DNA of 64,000 bases, taken from positions 3,919,001 to 3,983,000 of the forward strand of contig CM056574.1 in the NCBI GenBank assembly GCA_029721435.1, read 5' to 3'. Numbering within the stretch: position 1 is the stretch's first letter; each line of letters starts with the position of its first letter. Below are positions 42,431-54,210 of this stretch, piece after piece. Made by a program: the position numbers and the translations under genes. Below the pieces are notes generated by a model. It saw only the letters and a list, made by a program, of their open reading frames with translations, did no database searches and was not told where the DNA came from. Origin of the DNA: Gymnothorax reevesii (lineage: Eukaryota; Chordata; Actinopteri; Anguilliformes; Muraenidae).

Positions 42431-42457
42431 TCAGCCGTCACCTCTGACAGCATAAGT

Positions 42458-42795
42458 CTAGTTTTCTATGAAAGCAGGAACAAGTCTGATGTCTTTATCC
42501 ACATCAAAATGATCAGAAAGTCCAGAAGATTTTGAAACAGTACTTGCTTCTATTTTCTTCATTTCCAATTCATACTGAATCCTTTTTTCTTCTAGTTCTC
42601 TCTCCTTCCTCCTCTCCAACCTTCTTTCATCCAGTTCTCTCTCCAATCTTCTTTCTTCCTTGTCCATCCTTCTTTTCTCCACTTCTCTCTCCTTCCCACG
42701 ATGGAGGGGGAGCCCTGCTCCTCGAACGGTGGCAGCTGGAGGTTTGAGTCTGGTTGGCCTCCGCCGGAGCGCCGCAACCGCTGATCTATATTTAA
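42458..42795 (-). pseudogene. Gypsy gag fragment with charged coiled-coil
   Basis: The minus-strand frame has a Glu/Arg/Lys-rich helical stretch (RRMDKEERRLERELDERRLE) followed by DVDKDIRLVPAFIEN, which parallels the EVKLVPPFSEKEV block that opens the SCAN-like capsid domain in the plus-strand gag at 43371. It is therefore probably the gag of another related gypsy copy, truncated at both ends. Confidence 0.6.
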
Positions 42796-42810
42796 ATGTT
42801 GGGGGGGGGG

Positions 42811-43243
42811 AAGCCAGTACATGGCAGTATTGACTTTGTTTTTTTTTTTTTTTTTGGAAAGACAGTCTGGAGCTAGGTTTTGGGCATGTCTTGGGCATGC
42901 CTGAGATGGGAAGTCCCACAGAATTGAGAAAAAAGTCTAAAAGGTGGGAGGGGGCTGGAAAAGAGTATATAAAGAGAAAAATTGAGAGAGTAAAGTAGTA
43001 GGAGAAATTGCAAAGAGAAGGATACATTTGACCAAACCTCTCACTCTTTTCAAGACCTGTGAAGCTTTTAGTGGATTTTTGCCTGTGTTGGAGCATTTTC
43101 CTGTCCCAGAACATCGCACAAAGCAACCCCATCTCTGTAACTCATTTTTTTATATTATCGATCTTGGTCAGTGCTTTATTTTATTAAATCTGTTCAAGTT
43201 TTTAAATTTTGTCTCTCATCCCTTGCTGCCTGATTTGCCTTGA
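42811..43243 (+). repeat. 5' LTR of gypsy copy D
   Basis: Matches the 34424-34904 LTR: GGAGCTAGGTTTTGGGCATG, TATATAAAG at 42966-42974 (TATA box), GGATTTTTGCCTG and GGTCAGTGCTTTATTTTAT. It is interrupted by a T-run (about 42839-42856) and its first bases are replaced by a G-run. A degenerate tRNA-Pro-type primer site follows at 43246-43265. Confidence 0.8.
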
Positions 43244-43370
43244 TTTGGGGGATCAAGTCCAGGATAGACCAATGTGTGAGTCATTTATTGAAAATCTAAC
43301 ATTTCAAATTGTGAAATTGCTTTTTTTTTATTTTTAATTTTCCTATGTATATATTGACAGATCAACAGCA

Positions 43371-44885
43371 ATGGATGATTTCTTGGCATCACCAACCGTA
43401 GGGGTTTTGAAGTCTTTTAAAAGACAGAACTGCTAGAAATATTCAGACAGTTAGAGCTGACAGAGGTAAAACCAGCCATGCGAAAAGCAAGACTGGCTAG
43501 AGAGATTGTTTGAATATTACATTGATGAAAATGTGTTTGCACCAGGAGATCTGGAACAGTTTCCAGTGGAAAATCCAAATGTAGAAATGGAACTTAAATT
43601 AAAAATGCTAGAGATTGAAAGAGAAGAAAAACAAAGAGAATTCGAGAGTGCAGAAAGAGAGAAAGAAAGGCAGTTTGAGTTAGAAAAATTAGCAAGAGAA
43701 GAGAAAAAAGAAAGGGAGGAAAAAGAAAAAGAATTTGAGGGAGAGAAAGAGAAAAGAGCAGAAAAAGAGAGACAGAGACAGAGAGATTTTGATTTTCAGA
43801 AGTTAGATAAAGAAGAAAGGATCCAAATGGAGCAACTAAAAATCAAAATGGAAGCTGAAAACAAATTTCATGCTATCCAGGAGGTAAAGCTGGTGCCTCC
43901 ATTCTCGGAGAAGGAGGTTGGTAAGTATTTTCAGTGCTTTGAGAAGGTAGCTAAGAGTTGTCAGTGGCTAAAGGAACACTGGCCACTGATGTTGCAAAGT
44001 AAAGCTCAACAAGCCTATTCGGCTTTGTCTGCAGATGATTCCTCTGATTAAGAGGTTGTCAAAAAGGTTATTTTGACAGCTTATGAGTTGGTTCTTGAGG
44101 CTTACCGACAGAAATTCAGAGGTCTGAAGAAATCTGAAAATCAGACTTATGTGGAATTTTCTAACGAGAAGAAGGTTTGCTTTGAGCGCTGGTGTACTTC
44201 TATGGAGGTCAAGGATGATTTCAACTCACTAAAAGAGATGGTGTTAGTTGAAGAATTCAAGAACTGTGTTAAGGATGATGTTAAGACCTACCTTAATGAG
44301 AAGCAAGCACTGAATTTGCAATCAGCTGCCAAATTTGCAGATGAATATGTTCTCACACATAAGTCCAAATTTCAGTCTAGCAGTAACAATGGATGGTCCC
44401 TATTTCTGAAAAAGGGTTACGGTGATACCCAAGATTCCTCACCCAAAGACAAAGACAAATCTGGTGATGGTGCTCAGAAATCCAGTAACAGGTCTGATGA
44501 AAGTGTAAAAGCTGACAGTGACAAATGTGGTCTATTTTGAAATTATTGCAGGAAATCTGGTCATGTTACATATAACTGTTGGTTTCTTAAAGCTAAGAAA
44601 GAAATAGAAAAGGATACCAAATCCGATGCCTTTGTGAAGACAAGGTTAGAAACCCCTGTAGTAGATAACCAATCTGCTAAATTGCCTGCTTCTTGTGGGG
44701 TTAAAAAGCCTAATACAGCTGACTTTGTGAGGGAGGAATTTCTTCCATTTGTGTCAGAGGGATTTGTGGCTCTGAATGAGCATACTACTCCTGTCCCCAT
44801 ATATATCCTAAGGGATTCCGGAGCTTCTCAGTCACATTTGTTGACGGACTCCTCGGAGTTACGTGGTAAGATCGCTCATGCTTAG
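43371..44885 (+). pseudogene. Copy D gag with SCAN-like capsid, zinc knuckle and protease start
   Basis: Start MDDFLASPTVGVLKSFK at 43371, then a frameshift near 43425. A long Glu/Lys-rich coiled coil spans about 43590-43860. The capsid region follows (43875-44360): VPPFSEKEVGKYFQCFEKVA, YELVLEAYRQKFRGLKK, FNSLKEMVLVEEFKNC, which resembles the SCAN oligomerisation domain of vertebrate zinc-finger proteins. The retroviral-type CCHC knuckle (about 44536-44580) has TGA in place of its first Cys. The aspartic protease motif ILRDSGASQS is at about 44805-44835. A stop at 44042-44044 lies between capsid halves. The sequence is cut off near 44885. Confidence 0.85.
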
Positions 44886-45304
44886 TTATGTATGACCTCT
44901 TGACCCAAAACAATGACACTGTTTTCTCTGCTTAGGTGAAGAGAGCGCCTCCGGAGGAGTGGTTTTGTGGGGACTGTAATGCTCAGTATCACACCAAATG
45001 ACAACTCCACAGCAGGGGCAGCATAGTAAATGGCTTCTTTAAAGCCATTCCCCCGTCAATCCACATCTCAAGAGGAGAGGATGGACAGTATTACACTCAT
45101 GACTAAGGTAAGGACTGACATAAGCCTACCTGCATTGTCTTCTTGTTCGAGTTCTCATTTCTCATTTCTCATTCTCCGGGTAAAAAGTTGATCAACGAAC
45201 AGGTCAGTGATCAATTTGCCACCACAACCAAAGCGCCGTTGAGTGGAGTAACCATAACCTGGACATCTACAAACAAACCGGTAACAAAGATTGCCTAAAA
45301 CTTG
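44886..45304 (+). other. Unassigned; short PHD-finger-like end
   Basis: After a CTCTGCTTAG splice-acceptor-like site (about 44936), a short frame reads KRAPPEEWFCGDC, like the last two Cys of a PHD finger, then stops. PHD fingers occur in some LINE ORF1 proteins and in chromatin genes; one end alone is not decisive. The rest probably includes the 5' leader of the BEL/Pao element; no 5' LTR is recognisable. Confidence 0.3.
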
Positions 45305-47272
45305 ATGATGACCTCGTATCAAAGTAAAGATGGAGATGTGGTGAATCCGGGAAATAATGATACTGATGGCAAAGCGATTTATGTAACCAATTCTTCTGAT
45401 GTGGGGGGCGTGGCTGATGACAGACCTGCGCCTACCGATGATGTGTAAATTCAACAGGCTTCAAAACGTAAAAGGCAACTCACTGCGAAAGCTTTACTGG
45501 ACAAAATAGACAGTTTGCAAACAAAAAAAAAAATGTTTTCTAAACAGAGCGATTAAAATAAAGGACAATATAAACGAATTAATGTGTAACAGGGATCGGG
45601 ATTCTAAAGAAATAGTAAAATCTGAGTTTGACAAATATACATTGATGTGTCAGGACGCACAAAATGCAAACACAATTCTGTTGTCTTTACTCCCACCCGA
45701 TGAAGCTAACAAACATGATGTGTGGTATAAGGCAAAAATGATGTGTCAATGAATTTACTGGTGCTGTTACAAAATGGTTGAAGAGAGGTGTTGATAATGA
45801 AGTTACCCATGCTGTTACAAAATGGTTGGAAACCAATGATGTTTGTGATATTGACAATTTTATTGACAATGCCTATAATGTTGATGATGGTTAAGATGTA
45901 CTGCCTGATGACAGTGCATCCAATGTGGAAACAAGTGTTGGTAAACAATCACAGGGGAGCCGGCGTAGCTCCAGGAGTGGTCGATCTTCCACTATTTCAT
46001 CCCAACGGATTCAAGCTGCAGCTGAAAAGGCTGCCCTAGAACCCCGGGCTGCTGCTTTGCACAACAAACATGTACTGCAGGAGCAAACTGAGCAGCTCCG
46101 TAGGAAACAGGAGCAACTTGAGCTTGAAACAGAGATTGCAGCATCCTCCGCTATATTAGCTGTGTTGATGAGCATGGGTGGTGGGAGCTCAATAACAAGA
46201 TGTCACAAGGAAGAATCCTACATCAGGAAAGGAGCAAGGCCAAAGGAAAGGATCAAACTGCTTAATCCGGATAACAATGAATTTAAACCTCCCAGCAGTG
46301 TTATGAAAAGCAGGCATGCACCCTTAAAGCCTCCAAGCACTATTATGAACAGCATACATGTGTCTTCAAAACAAAAATCTTCACCGTCCTATTCACAATA
46401 TAACCCCACAGGCATCTAGGGTACAGGGACATTGGACAACAACCCAAGTGATTGATTCTGGAATATCCTTTAAACCTTCTCAGAGCCAGGATTCTGGACA
46501 GGCTGGCCAACATTCTCATATCCATGCTCACGTGCGGTTTTTTCCCAGCCAGGATTCAGGACACTCCCTACAGTCCGCTCATGTTCAGGATAACTGCCAG
46601 GACGGCAGCATGTACAATCTCCTTCAATCACAAAATCAAATAACCCAGCTCTTGGTGCAACATCACAATATGAATTCTCTACCAACAAGGGAAATTCCAG
46701 TCTTTCATGGTGATCCTCTTTCATATAGAGCTTTCATCAGAGCCTTTCAGCACTGTGTGGTAAATAAGACTACTGACAAGGGTGATTGCTTGTACTTCCT
46801 CCAGCAATACACAAGAGGGGAGCCTCAAGAACTGGTCCGCAGTTGTCAACATTTGCCCCCCGACAGAGGTTATGAGAGAGCAATGGAACTGCTACAGGAG
46901 CATTTTGGGGATGAGTTGAAAATCACTGCTGCATATGTGGACAAAGAGCTTGGCTGGCCTCTGTTGAAGGCTGAGGATGTCAATGGACTGAAAGCATACT
47001 CACCCTTTCTTCGTGAATGCTGAAACGCAATGGAAGAGTTGGAATATGTCAAAGAACTTGACATGCCAGCAAACATGAGAGCTGTGGTTCAGAAACTCCC
47101 CTATAAGCTGAAAGAAAAATGGAGGACACAGGCTTGTGAGTTCTGGGAGCGACACAAACGTAGACCTCAGTTTATGGACATTGTTCTTTTCATTGAACGG
47201 CAAGTGAAAATAGCATCCGATCCCATTTTCGGAGATTTGCAGTATCATGAAAAGCCATCCAAGTCTATATAG
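45305..47272 (+). pseudogene. BEL/Pao gag
   Basis: Start at ATG 45305 (MMTSYQSKDGDVVNPGNN), stop at 45446-45448, then shifted segments: the helical N-terminal region (about 45449-45750), a Ser/Arg- and Gln/Glu-rich region (45925-46419, EQTEQLRRKQEQLELETEI), and the capsid region (46650-47272) with REIPVFHGDPLSYRAFIRAF and YERAMELLQEHFGDELK. That capsid signature is typical of vertebrate BEL/Pao and Pao-type gag. At least four frame breaks are visible. Function would be particle assembly. Confidence 0.8.
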
Positions 47273-47362
47273 AAGAGCAGGAGCAAATCACCAGCAAGGT
47301 TTAAGGGTAACACATATGCTACTACTGTTGTTAACACCGAACAGAGTGATATTGCTGAGTCT

Positions 47363-48112
47363 ATGAGTAACTACAGGGGCAAGAGACAAGGCGAAGAGCA
47401 CAAGACCGCAAAGGAAAATCTGTGTTTGTGCTGCTCTCTTGATCATAGGCTGGAGCAGTGTCCGCAATTGGAGAGGAAGACACACACACAGAAAATAAGC
47501 TTTCTAAAGGAGAAAGGCATTTGTTTTGTCTGTTTTCATCTTGGACATATCAGTAAACAGTGTGAAAGGCGCATGACTTGTAATGTGTGTGGGCAGAAGC
47601 ATCCAAGTCTTCTTCACATAAACAAGGAAAAGGAAATGGAAGATCATGGGCAACAGGAAATGGCAAGTGATAGCACAGTTGTCTCTACATTTTCTGGACA
47701 TACAGGAGCCGGCAACAGTAATGGGATTCTCTCAATTATCCCAGTACAAGTAAAGTCCTCCAAAGGTGATACAATCATTCAAACATATGCATTTCTTGAC
47801 CCAGGCAGCACATCCACATTCTGCTCTGAAGGCTTGATGATGAGACTAAAAATGACCGGAAGGAGAGCAAAGGTTCACTTGCGCGCTATGACATCAGATA
47901 AAGAAGCACGGTTCATTCTGCACGGTTTGGACATAGCCAATTTTAACGGTGACCAGTTTTATAGGCTTCCTGAGGTTTTGTCACAGACAACAATACCTGT
48001 GTCAACATCTAACATAATCTCAGACAAGGAAGTGGTAAAATGGCCATATTTGAATGGCATCCGTATCCCTTACATCCAGTCTCAGGTGGATCTGCTGACG
48101 CATCCAAGTTAA
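47363..48112 (+). pseudogene. BEL/Pao zinc knuckles and aspartic protease
   Basis: Three Cys-rich knuckles occupy residues about 22-95 (CLCCSLDHRLEQC, GICFVCFHLGHISKQC, MTCNVCGQKHPSLLH), the nucleic-acid binding part of the polyprotein. The protease follows with AFLDPGSTSTFC, where the usual Asp-Ser/Thr-Gly triad is Asp-Pro-Gly; this form recurs in fish BEL/Pao copies as far as I recall. The 250-codon frame overlaps the next frame (48040) by a shift. Confidence 0.8.
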
Positions 48113-49528
48113 TGGAACCCTGGGAAGTGATAAACGGCATTGGAGAAGGACCATACACTTTCAAAACTCTGCTGGGATGGGTTATAAGTGGACCCCATCA
48201 AGAAATCAGAAACGTGCAAAATGGTTGCTCTACAGTGTTTGTAAACAGAATTGCAGTAGACAGGCTGGAGGAACTGCTTGTCGATCAGTATAACCCTGAT
48301 TTCAATGAGAGAACCTCAGGCAAAGAGGAGATGTCCAGAGAAGACAGAAGGTTCATGGATGTCGTATCTAGTTCAGTGCAGCTGCAAGATGGACATGACG
48401 AAATGAAACTCCCCTTCAGGACAGATGATGTTGTGCTTCCAAAGAATCGCAATGTGGCTAAGCAGAGACTGAGTGGACTGAGGAAGAGCTTCCTACGCGA
48501 TCACGCCTTCTATCAAGAATACAGGGTCTTCATGGAGGATGTAACCAGCAAAGGATATGCTGAAAGAGTACCCCAGCATGTACTGAGTCAACCCAATCAT
48601 AAAGTCTGGTACATGCCCCATTATGGAGTACATCACCCCAAGAAGAAAACACTGCGTGTAGTGTTTGACTGTGCTTCCGAATTCCGAAGGGAACATCACT
48701 GAATCAACAGCTATTACAAGGACCTAATTTAACCAGTACTCTAGTGGGTGTGCTGACCAGATTCAGACTTGAACCGATGGCAGTAATGGCAGATGTTAAA
48801 GCCACGTTCCACTAGGTCAAGGTTGCTGATGAACACTGATTGTTGAGGTTTTTGTGGTGGCCAGCAGGTGACATCAAATAGAAGCCGGTGGAGTACCGTA
48901 TGACTGTTCACCTTTTTGGTGCAGCCTCTTCACCCAGCTGCGCTTGCTATGCCCTCTGCAAGACCGCAGACGACAACCAGCAAAGGTTCCCTGCTGAAGT
49001 AATAGACACCATGAAACTCAACTTTTACGTAGACGATCTGCTCAAGAGCATGCCAACGGAGGAGGAAACTGAGCACATAGTTGATAACCTAATGGCACTC
49101 TGTAAAAAGGGAGGATTTCAGCTGGCAAACTGGACTAGCAATAGCCTTAAAGTGTTGCAGGCCATTGACAAAGAGCACAGGTCAGCACCTGTTCATGAAC
49201 TTTATCTTGACCGCAATAAGTTGCCATTGGAGAGGGCTTTGGGCCTACAGTGGTGTGTCCAAACAGACAAATTCACCTTCAAGCTTGCGATCAAGGAGCA
49301 GCCGTACACAAGACATGGAATCTTGTCCATGGTCAGCTCATTGTATGACCCCTCAGGATTTTTAGCACCACTTATACTTGGGCCAAAAATGATATTGCAG
49401 GAGCTTTGCCGCATGAAGTATCAATGGGATGATCCAATACCCCAAGTTCAGCAGGGAAGGTGGAAAAGGTGGTTGACTGACCTTGAAAGGGTGTCAGACT
49501 TCAGAGTTCGTCGATGCCTTAAGCTCTA
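48040..49528 (+). pseudogene. BEL/Pao reverse transcriptase
   Basis: The first frame (48040-48702) holds the protease-RT linker and RT fingers ([20 protein letters not shown]). Between 48703 and 48890 the reading continues as [27 protein letters not shown] and LRFLWWP but has three in-frame stops. The second frame (48888-49529) holds LNFYVDDLLKSMPTEEE, the active-site box with both Asp, then the thumb and connection (GILSMVSSLYDPSGFLAPLI). Each of the three stops is one C-to-T change from Gln or Arg codons. Confidence 0.85.
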
Positions 49529-51641
49529 GAGCTTTAGACAACCAACAAGCTTACAGTTGCATCATTTTTCTGATGCCAGCCAGGATGGATGTGGCACTGC
49601 CAGCTACATCAGGATCCAAAGTAGAGAGAACACTCATGTCACCTTTATCCTTGGCAAGGTCGAGAGTGGCACCTGTAAAGCAAATGACAATCCCTCGGAT
49701 GGAGCTCACGGCTGCTGTTGTTGCTGTCAGAGTCAACCGGATGCTGCAAGGAGAACTGGACCTTGAACTGGAGAAATCTGTATTTTGGACAGACAGCACC
49801 TTAGTTCTCAAGTACATCAAAAATGAGGATAAAAGATTCCACACATTTGTTGCTAACCGAGTGTCTCTCATCAGGGAAGAATCTGACATCTCACAGTGGA
49901 GATATATCCCTACAGCACAAAATCCGGCAGACAACGCTTCGAGAGGACTGAGAGTAGAACAGCTGTTGAGGCAGAACAGATGGATTGAGGGACCAGAGTT
50001 TCTGAGAATGCCAGAAGAGAAGTGGCCAAGTGAAAGAGCAGAATCAGACCCAGTCATTGATGAAGATCCTGAGGTCAAGAAGGACCACATTGTGAATGTT
50101 GTTGTGGTTGCTGGCAGCCCTAATATCACTCACCAACTGATAACGTACTTTTCAGACTGGAGGAAGCTTGAAAGCACAGTTGCCTGGTTCATGAAGGTAA
50201 AGAGGACTCTACTGAAGTTGTGTCAGAGGAGAAGGCATGTACAGGAAAAGGCTCAGGTGGAGAATGAAATGCGGCAGCTGAAAAGTACTCTTGGTGGACA
50301 AAGCCTGTCTGTGAAAGATCTTCAGGAGGCAGAGTCAGCCATAATCCACTTCAGTCAGCAAGAAATGTATCATGTTGAAATCAAAGCATTGACATCAGGC
50401 AGCCCTGGAGTAAAACGGGGCAAAGCAATTTACAAGTTGGATCCCATACTGCAAGATGGGTTACTGAGAGTTGGAGGGAGTTTGAGAGAAGCAGCAATGC
50501 CTGAAACAACAAAACATCCAGTCATTCTCTCTAAGGAACATCACGTGTCCTTGATTCTGAAATATATCCATCGCCAGTTAGGTCATGCCGGACGGAATCA
50601 TCTGCTCTCCAGATTACGCAGGAGCTGCTGGATAACAAACACCAGCTGCAGCAAGAACAGCGATTTTCAAACTGTGGAGTCTGTAAGCGACAAAGAGTAC
50701 AACCAGGAGAACAAAAAATGGCTGACTTACCGAAAGAGAGAGTTTCTCTTGACCTCCCCCCCTTTACAAATGTAGGAGTGGACTATTTTGGACCTGTCAA
50801 AGTGAAGGGGGGTTGAAGCGAGGTGAAGCGCTACGGGGTCATTTTCACATGCATGGCAAGCAGGGCAGTCCAGCTGGAATGTGCCGACTCATTGGACACA
50901 GATTCATGTATCAATGCTCTACGTACATTTGTCTGTCGACGTAGGAAAGTTCAGCACATGAGATCGGATAACGGAACAAATTTCATCGGAGCACAGAGTG
51001 TTGAGGGAGATGCTGGCTTCTCTGGACCACAGCAAAATCCAGAGAGCTTTTTTGCAAGATGGAATCGAGTGAAGTTTTAACCCACCTGCTGCATCCCATC
51101 ATGGAGGAGTATGGGGACGTATTATCCGATTGATAAGGAAGATACTTACCTCAGTTCTCCAGCAGCAGACATTGGATGATGAGAGCTTTCACACAGTGCT
51201 GTGTGAAGCTGAGGCCATTTTAAATGGCAAGTATCCGATGATCCTGATGATCCCGAAGCTCTCACACCCAGTCACATGTTGACAACAAAAGGAACGCCTG
51301 TATTACCACCAGGATTGTTTGATGCCAAGGACTGCTACGCCAGGAGACAGTGGAAACAGGTGGAATACATCTCAGACTTATTCTGGAAAAGGTGGACGCG
51401 AAAGTATTTACCTTTGCTCCAGGAGGGTCACAGATGGAATAGAAAGAAAAGGAACCTTATTCCAGGAGATGTGGTCTTGGTAGTGGATTCTTCCGCTCCC
51501 CGCAGTTCTTGGCTGCTGGGCCGAGTTCAGAACACATTTGCAGACAAGAATGGATTTGTACGTTCTGCGAGCATTAAGACTAAGATTAATATTTTAGTCA
51601 GGCCTATCACCAAGCTGTGCCTTTTCCAAGCAGCACAGTAA
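49529..51641 (+). pseudogene. BEL/Pao RNase H and integrase
   Basis: RNase H: HHFSDASQDGCGTASYIR (49558 onward), then after a shift MTIPRMELTAAVVAVRVNR and VFWTDSTLVLKYI. The integrase zinc-binding region includes HRQLGHAGRNHLLSRLR. The integrase core follows in broken frames: VGVDYFGPVKVKGG (50770), MRSDNGTNFIGAQ (about 50960), and NPPAASHHGGVW, after which the expected catalytic Glu is Gly (51115-51117). The C-terminal domain (51276-51641) has RWTRKYLPLLQEGHRW and IPGDVVLVVD. Frameshifts near 49560, 50720 and 51070 are visible. This enzyme set would make and insert the cDNA; this copy cannot. Confidence 0.82.
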
Positions 51642-51891
51642 CCCTGGACCAGTTGTAAAGACCGAGTTTCAACAGTGGGTCTAGTTCTTGAACTTCTGAA
51701 GACATTTGATTGTTATTGATGGACAGTAAGACATTCTTAATGGACAATGAGATATTTACGACAAACATTCACTACAGAATATTGGAGTCCTATGAATTGA
51801 CTTTTATTGCACATTGAATTGACATTATTGATATTATATATAAAAATAAATCCAACTGCTATTTTCTATGGTATTTTTTATTTTTTAAGGT

Positions 51892-52250
51892 GTTGCTATA
51901 TTGGCTTTGGTTGTTTGAAATAGAATTGTTGTGTCTGTCGCCAATGAACCATTAGGAGCCGGTGTGTTGCAGCCATTATGTTAATGATGTTTTATTATTG
52001 TAATGTCACTATATGAACACTGGGTGATTTTGTTGTCGGCCCACAGCACATATAGGTGAGCTCACCCGTACAGGTGTTGCTGATTTGGACTGGGAAGCAA
52101 ACAGTCTTTGACCTTGAGCCATGCGAAGTGAGCCAGTGCTATTTCGTGTTTTTTATTGGAAATAAACTAATTGCATCATATTCTGGAGTCGTCGTACATT
52201 AGGTTCATGAGTCTATTATAATGTCAACCAGTCCAACAGTCGTGGTGACT
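51892..52250 (+). repeat. Candidate 3' LTR of the BEL/Pao element
   Basis: After an AT-rich stretch ending TTTTAAGG, sequence begins TGTTGCTATATTGG and continues about 350 bp with AATAAA at 52161-52166. The exact 3' edge is unclear because no partner LTR is in view. Confidence 0.5.
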
Positions 52251-53968
52251 TTCGTGATAGCCAAAACACTGTATTTAGACCTGTGTTAGTCTTGCAATAT
52301 GCTATGTGTCAATGTGCATTACTAATGTTCTTTTATTATGATCAGGGCATTATGACTTGCATCTGCCACTATATGGGTGCCAAATAAACCTGCATCGGTG
52401 GTTGCCTGATGGGAAGGACCTTGTCAAGAGTGGACATCTGCCAGAGCCTCCACAATACAGAAATACTCTTCTCAGGAGCTGAAAGTGATCTCACCGCAAG
52501 GATTTGAGGTTAATTTGTCATTTTGCAAATGAATGTTGTCTGATTAAAATGAATTTGTAGTCCCTTTATGCTACTCCTAAAAAATAAAACTCTTAATGAA
52601 TTTAAAAAATTATAGGTCTTAAAAACACAACTAGTGTAAGACAAATTGCTTTTCATTTGTTTTTTGCTGATATACTTTGTAGTCTGGGCAGATAAATGAG
52701 GATAACCTGCAGCGGAGCTTCCTTCAGTATTACAGTTCAGTCTGTAATACCCCTTTCACCTGCCCCACCTGCACACCTGAAATGGTAGCAGTATCAGCAG
52801 ATAGCAACAGGAAGCTTTATTGCTTTGGCCATACTGGAAGGTGCGCTTTAAGTTGTCCTCGGTAAATCGGTCGTCATTTTCAGCAACAACAAGAGTGTGT
52901 AATAGATCTTTTTTTCCCCCCCTAGATCTAATGAAGGGCTGTTTTTGAAGGGCTGTTTCTAGCCAAAGACAGTGAGGTGTCAGATTTTGTCGACACAATA
53001 CAGATGGAGGTGAAGAATGTAAATTTAAGCTATACACTGACAAATCAGTTCTGTAAGTAAAGGAACCATTACATGTCCTGTTCTAATGTAGTCTGTACTC
53101 CCTAGTCCTCAGTTAGTCAGACATGTATTTAAAATTTTATTGAGTGAATAACTGGCAGGAGTGATGCAATGATTTGACTCTCCTTATCTTGCACTAACAA
53201 TCTTTTAATGCTCTAAATTCACAGATACAGGCGAGAGGCACATGTAGGGACTCTGAAGTGGGCAGCTGCAAGGGACACCTCAAGGCCAGCTACCACCAAT
53301 CGAGACGAGGGAGGTGTTGGGCTTGCTGTCTTTCGGCACCTCAATATGTACGGGGGGGAAATAATTGCTTATCCCCTGTATCTCCAAAAGGAGATTCTCC
53401 CAAGAAAGGCAACATTTTTTGCCATGGATGTGGCATGCAAATACTGGCCATATCTGCAAAAGGTTGCTGCTGTCATTTCAGCTCTCAAGGGCCTTACTCG
53501 AATAAAGCCTTCCTGAGCATCATGCATGCAAGAGCTCATGTCACCGAGTGTGAGGTTTGTCTGTTATCTATTATTTTCAATTAAACATGCGATGTGTTTC
53601 TATGAAAATGGACAGCCTTACCGTGCATGTCCATAATATTAGTCCACATTGCTAAAATGCTTCATTGGCTCTGACGTACCCCATCCCACTCATCCTTGCA
53701 ACCGATTAAATGCAGCGGTCGTAAACAGGAGGGAGCTGGAACAACTGCTGGTGAGGAGGTGGAGCGGGGCAACAGCTCCCTCCCTCGTTATACCCTGACA
53801 ACAAAGCACGTGTCAAAAGCAGGTATCTCACTATAGTAAGTCTTTGAGTTTGTACGATCATCGAATATTGTTTATAAATTCTAGAGCATAATGTAAGTCT
53901 TCTTATACTATAGCAATTGTGGACATGTTCACTGTGCATGCAATGGGCTGGAACTGTCACAAACACGA

Positions 53969-54210
53969 GACACTACACAGGGCCCTCTCCACAAGACACT
54001 ACACAAGGCCCTCTCCACAAGACACTACACAAGGCCCTGTCCACGAGACACTACACAAGGCCCTCTACACAAGACACTACACAAGGCCCTCTCCACAAGA
54101 CACTACACAAGGCCCTCTCCACAAGACACTACACAAGGCCCTCTCCACAAGACACTACACAAGGCCCTCTCCACAAGACACCACACAAGGCCCTCTCCAC
54201 GAGACACTTG
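53969..54210 (+). repeat. 26-bp coding minisatellite in the KDZ transposase
   Basis: GACACTACACAAGGCCC units start every 26 bp at 53969, 53995, 54021, 54047, 54073, 54099, 54125, 54151, 54177 and 54203 (last partial). Two forward frames stay open through the array. Because 26 is two more than a multiple of three, each copy rotates the frame, giving a 26-residue protein period every three units. Confidence 0.95.

Larger units (their letters stand above)
45305..52250 (+). mobile_element. BEL/Pao LTR retrotransposon, damaged, 3' LTR only
   Basis: All BEL/Pao domains appear in order: gag, CCHC knuckles, protease, RT, RNase H, integrase, then a candidate 3' LTR at 51892. Multiple frameshifts and stops make it inactive. 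A matching 5' LTR was not found upstream of 45305, so the 5' end is lost or replaced. Confidence 0.85.
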
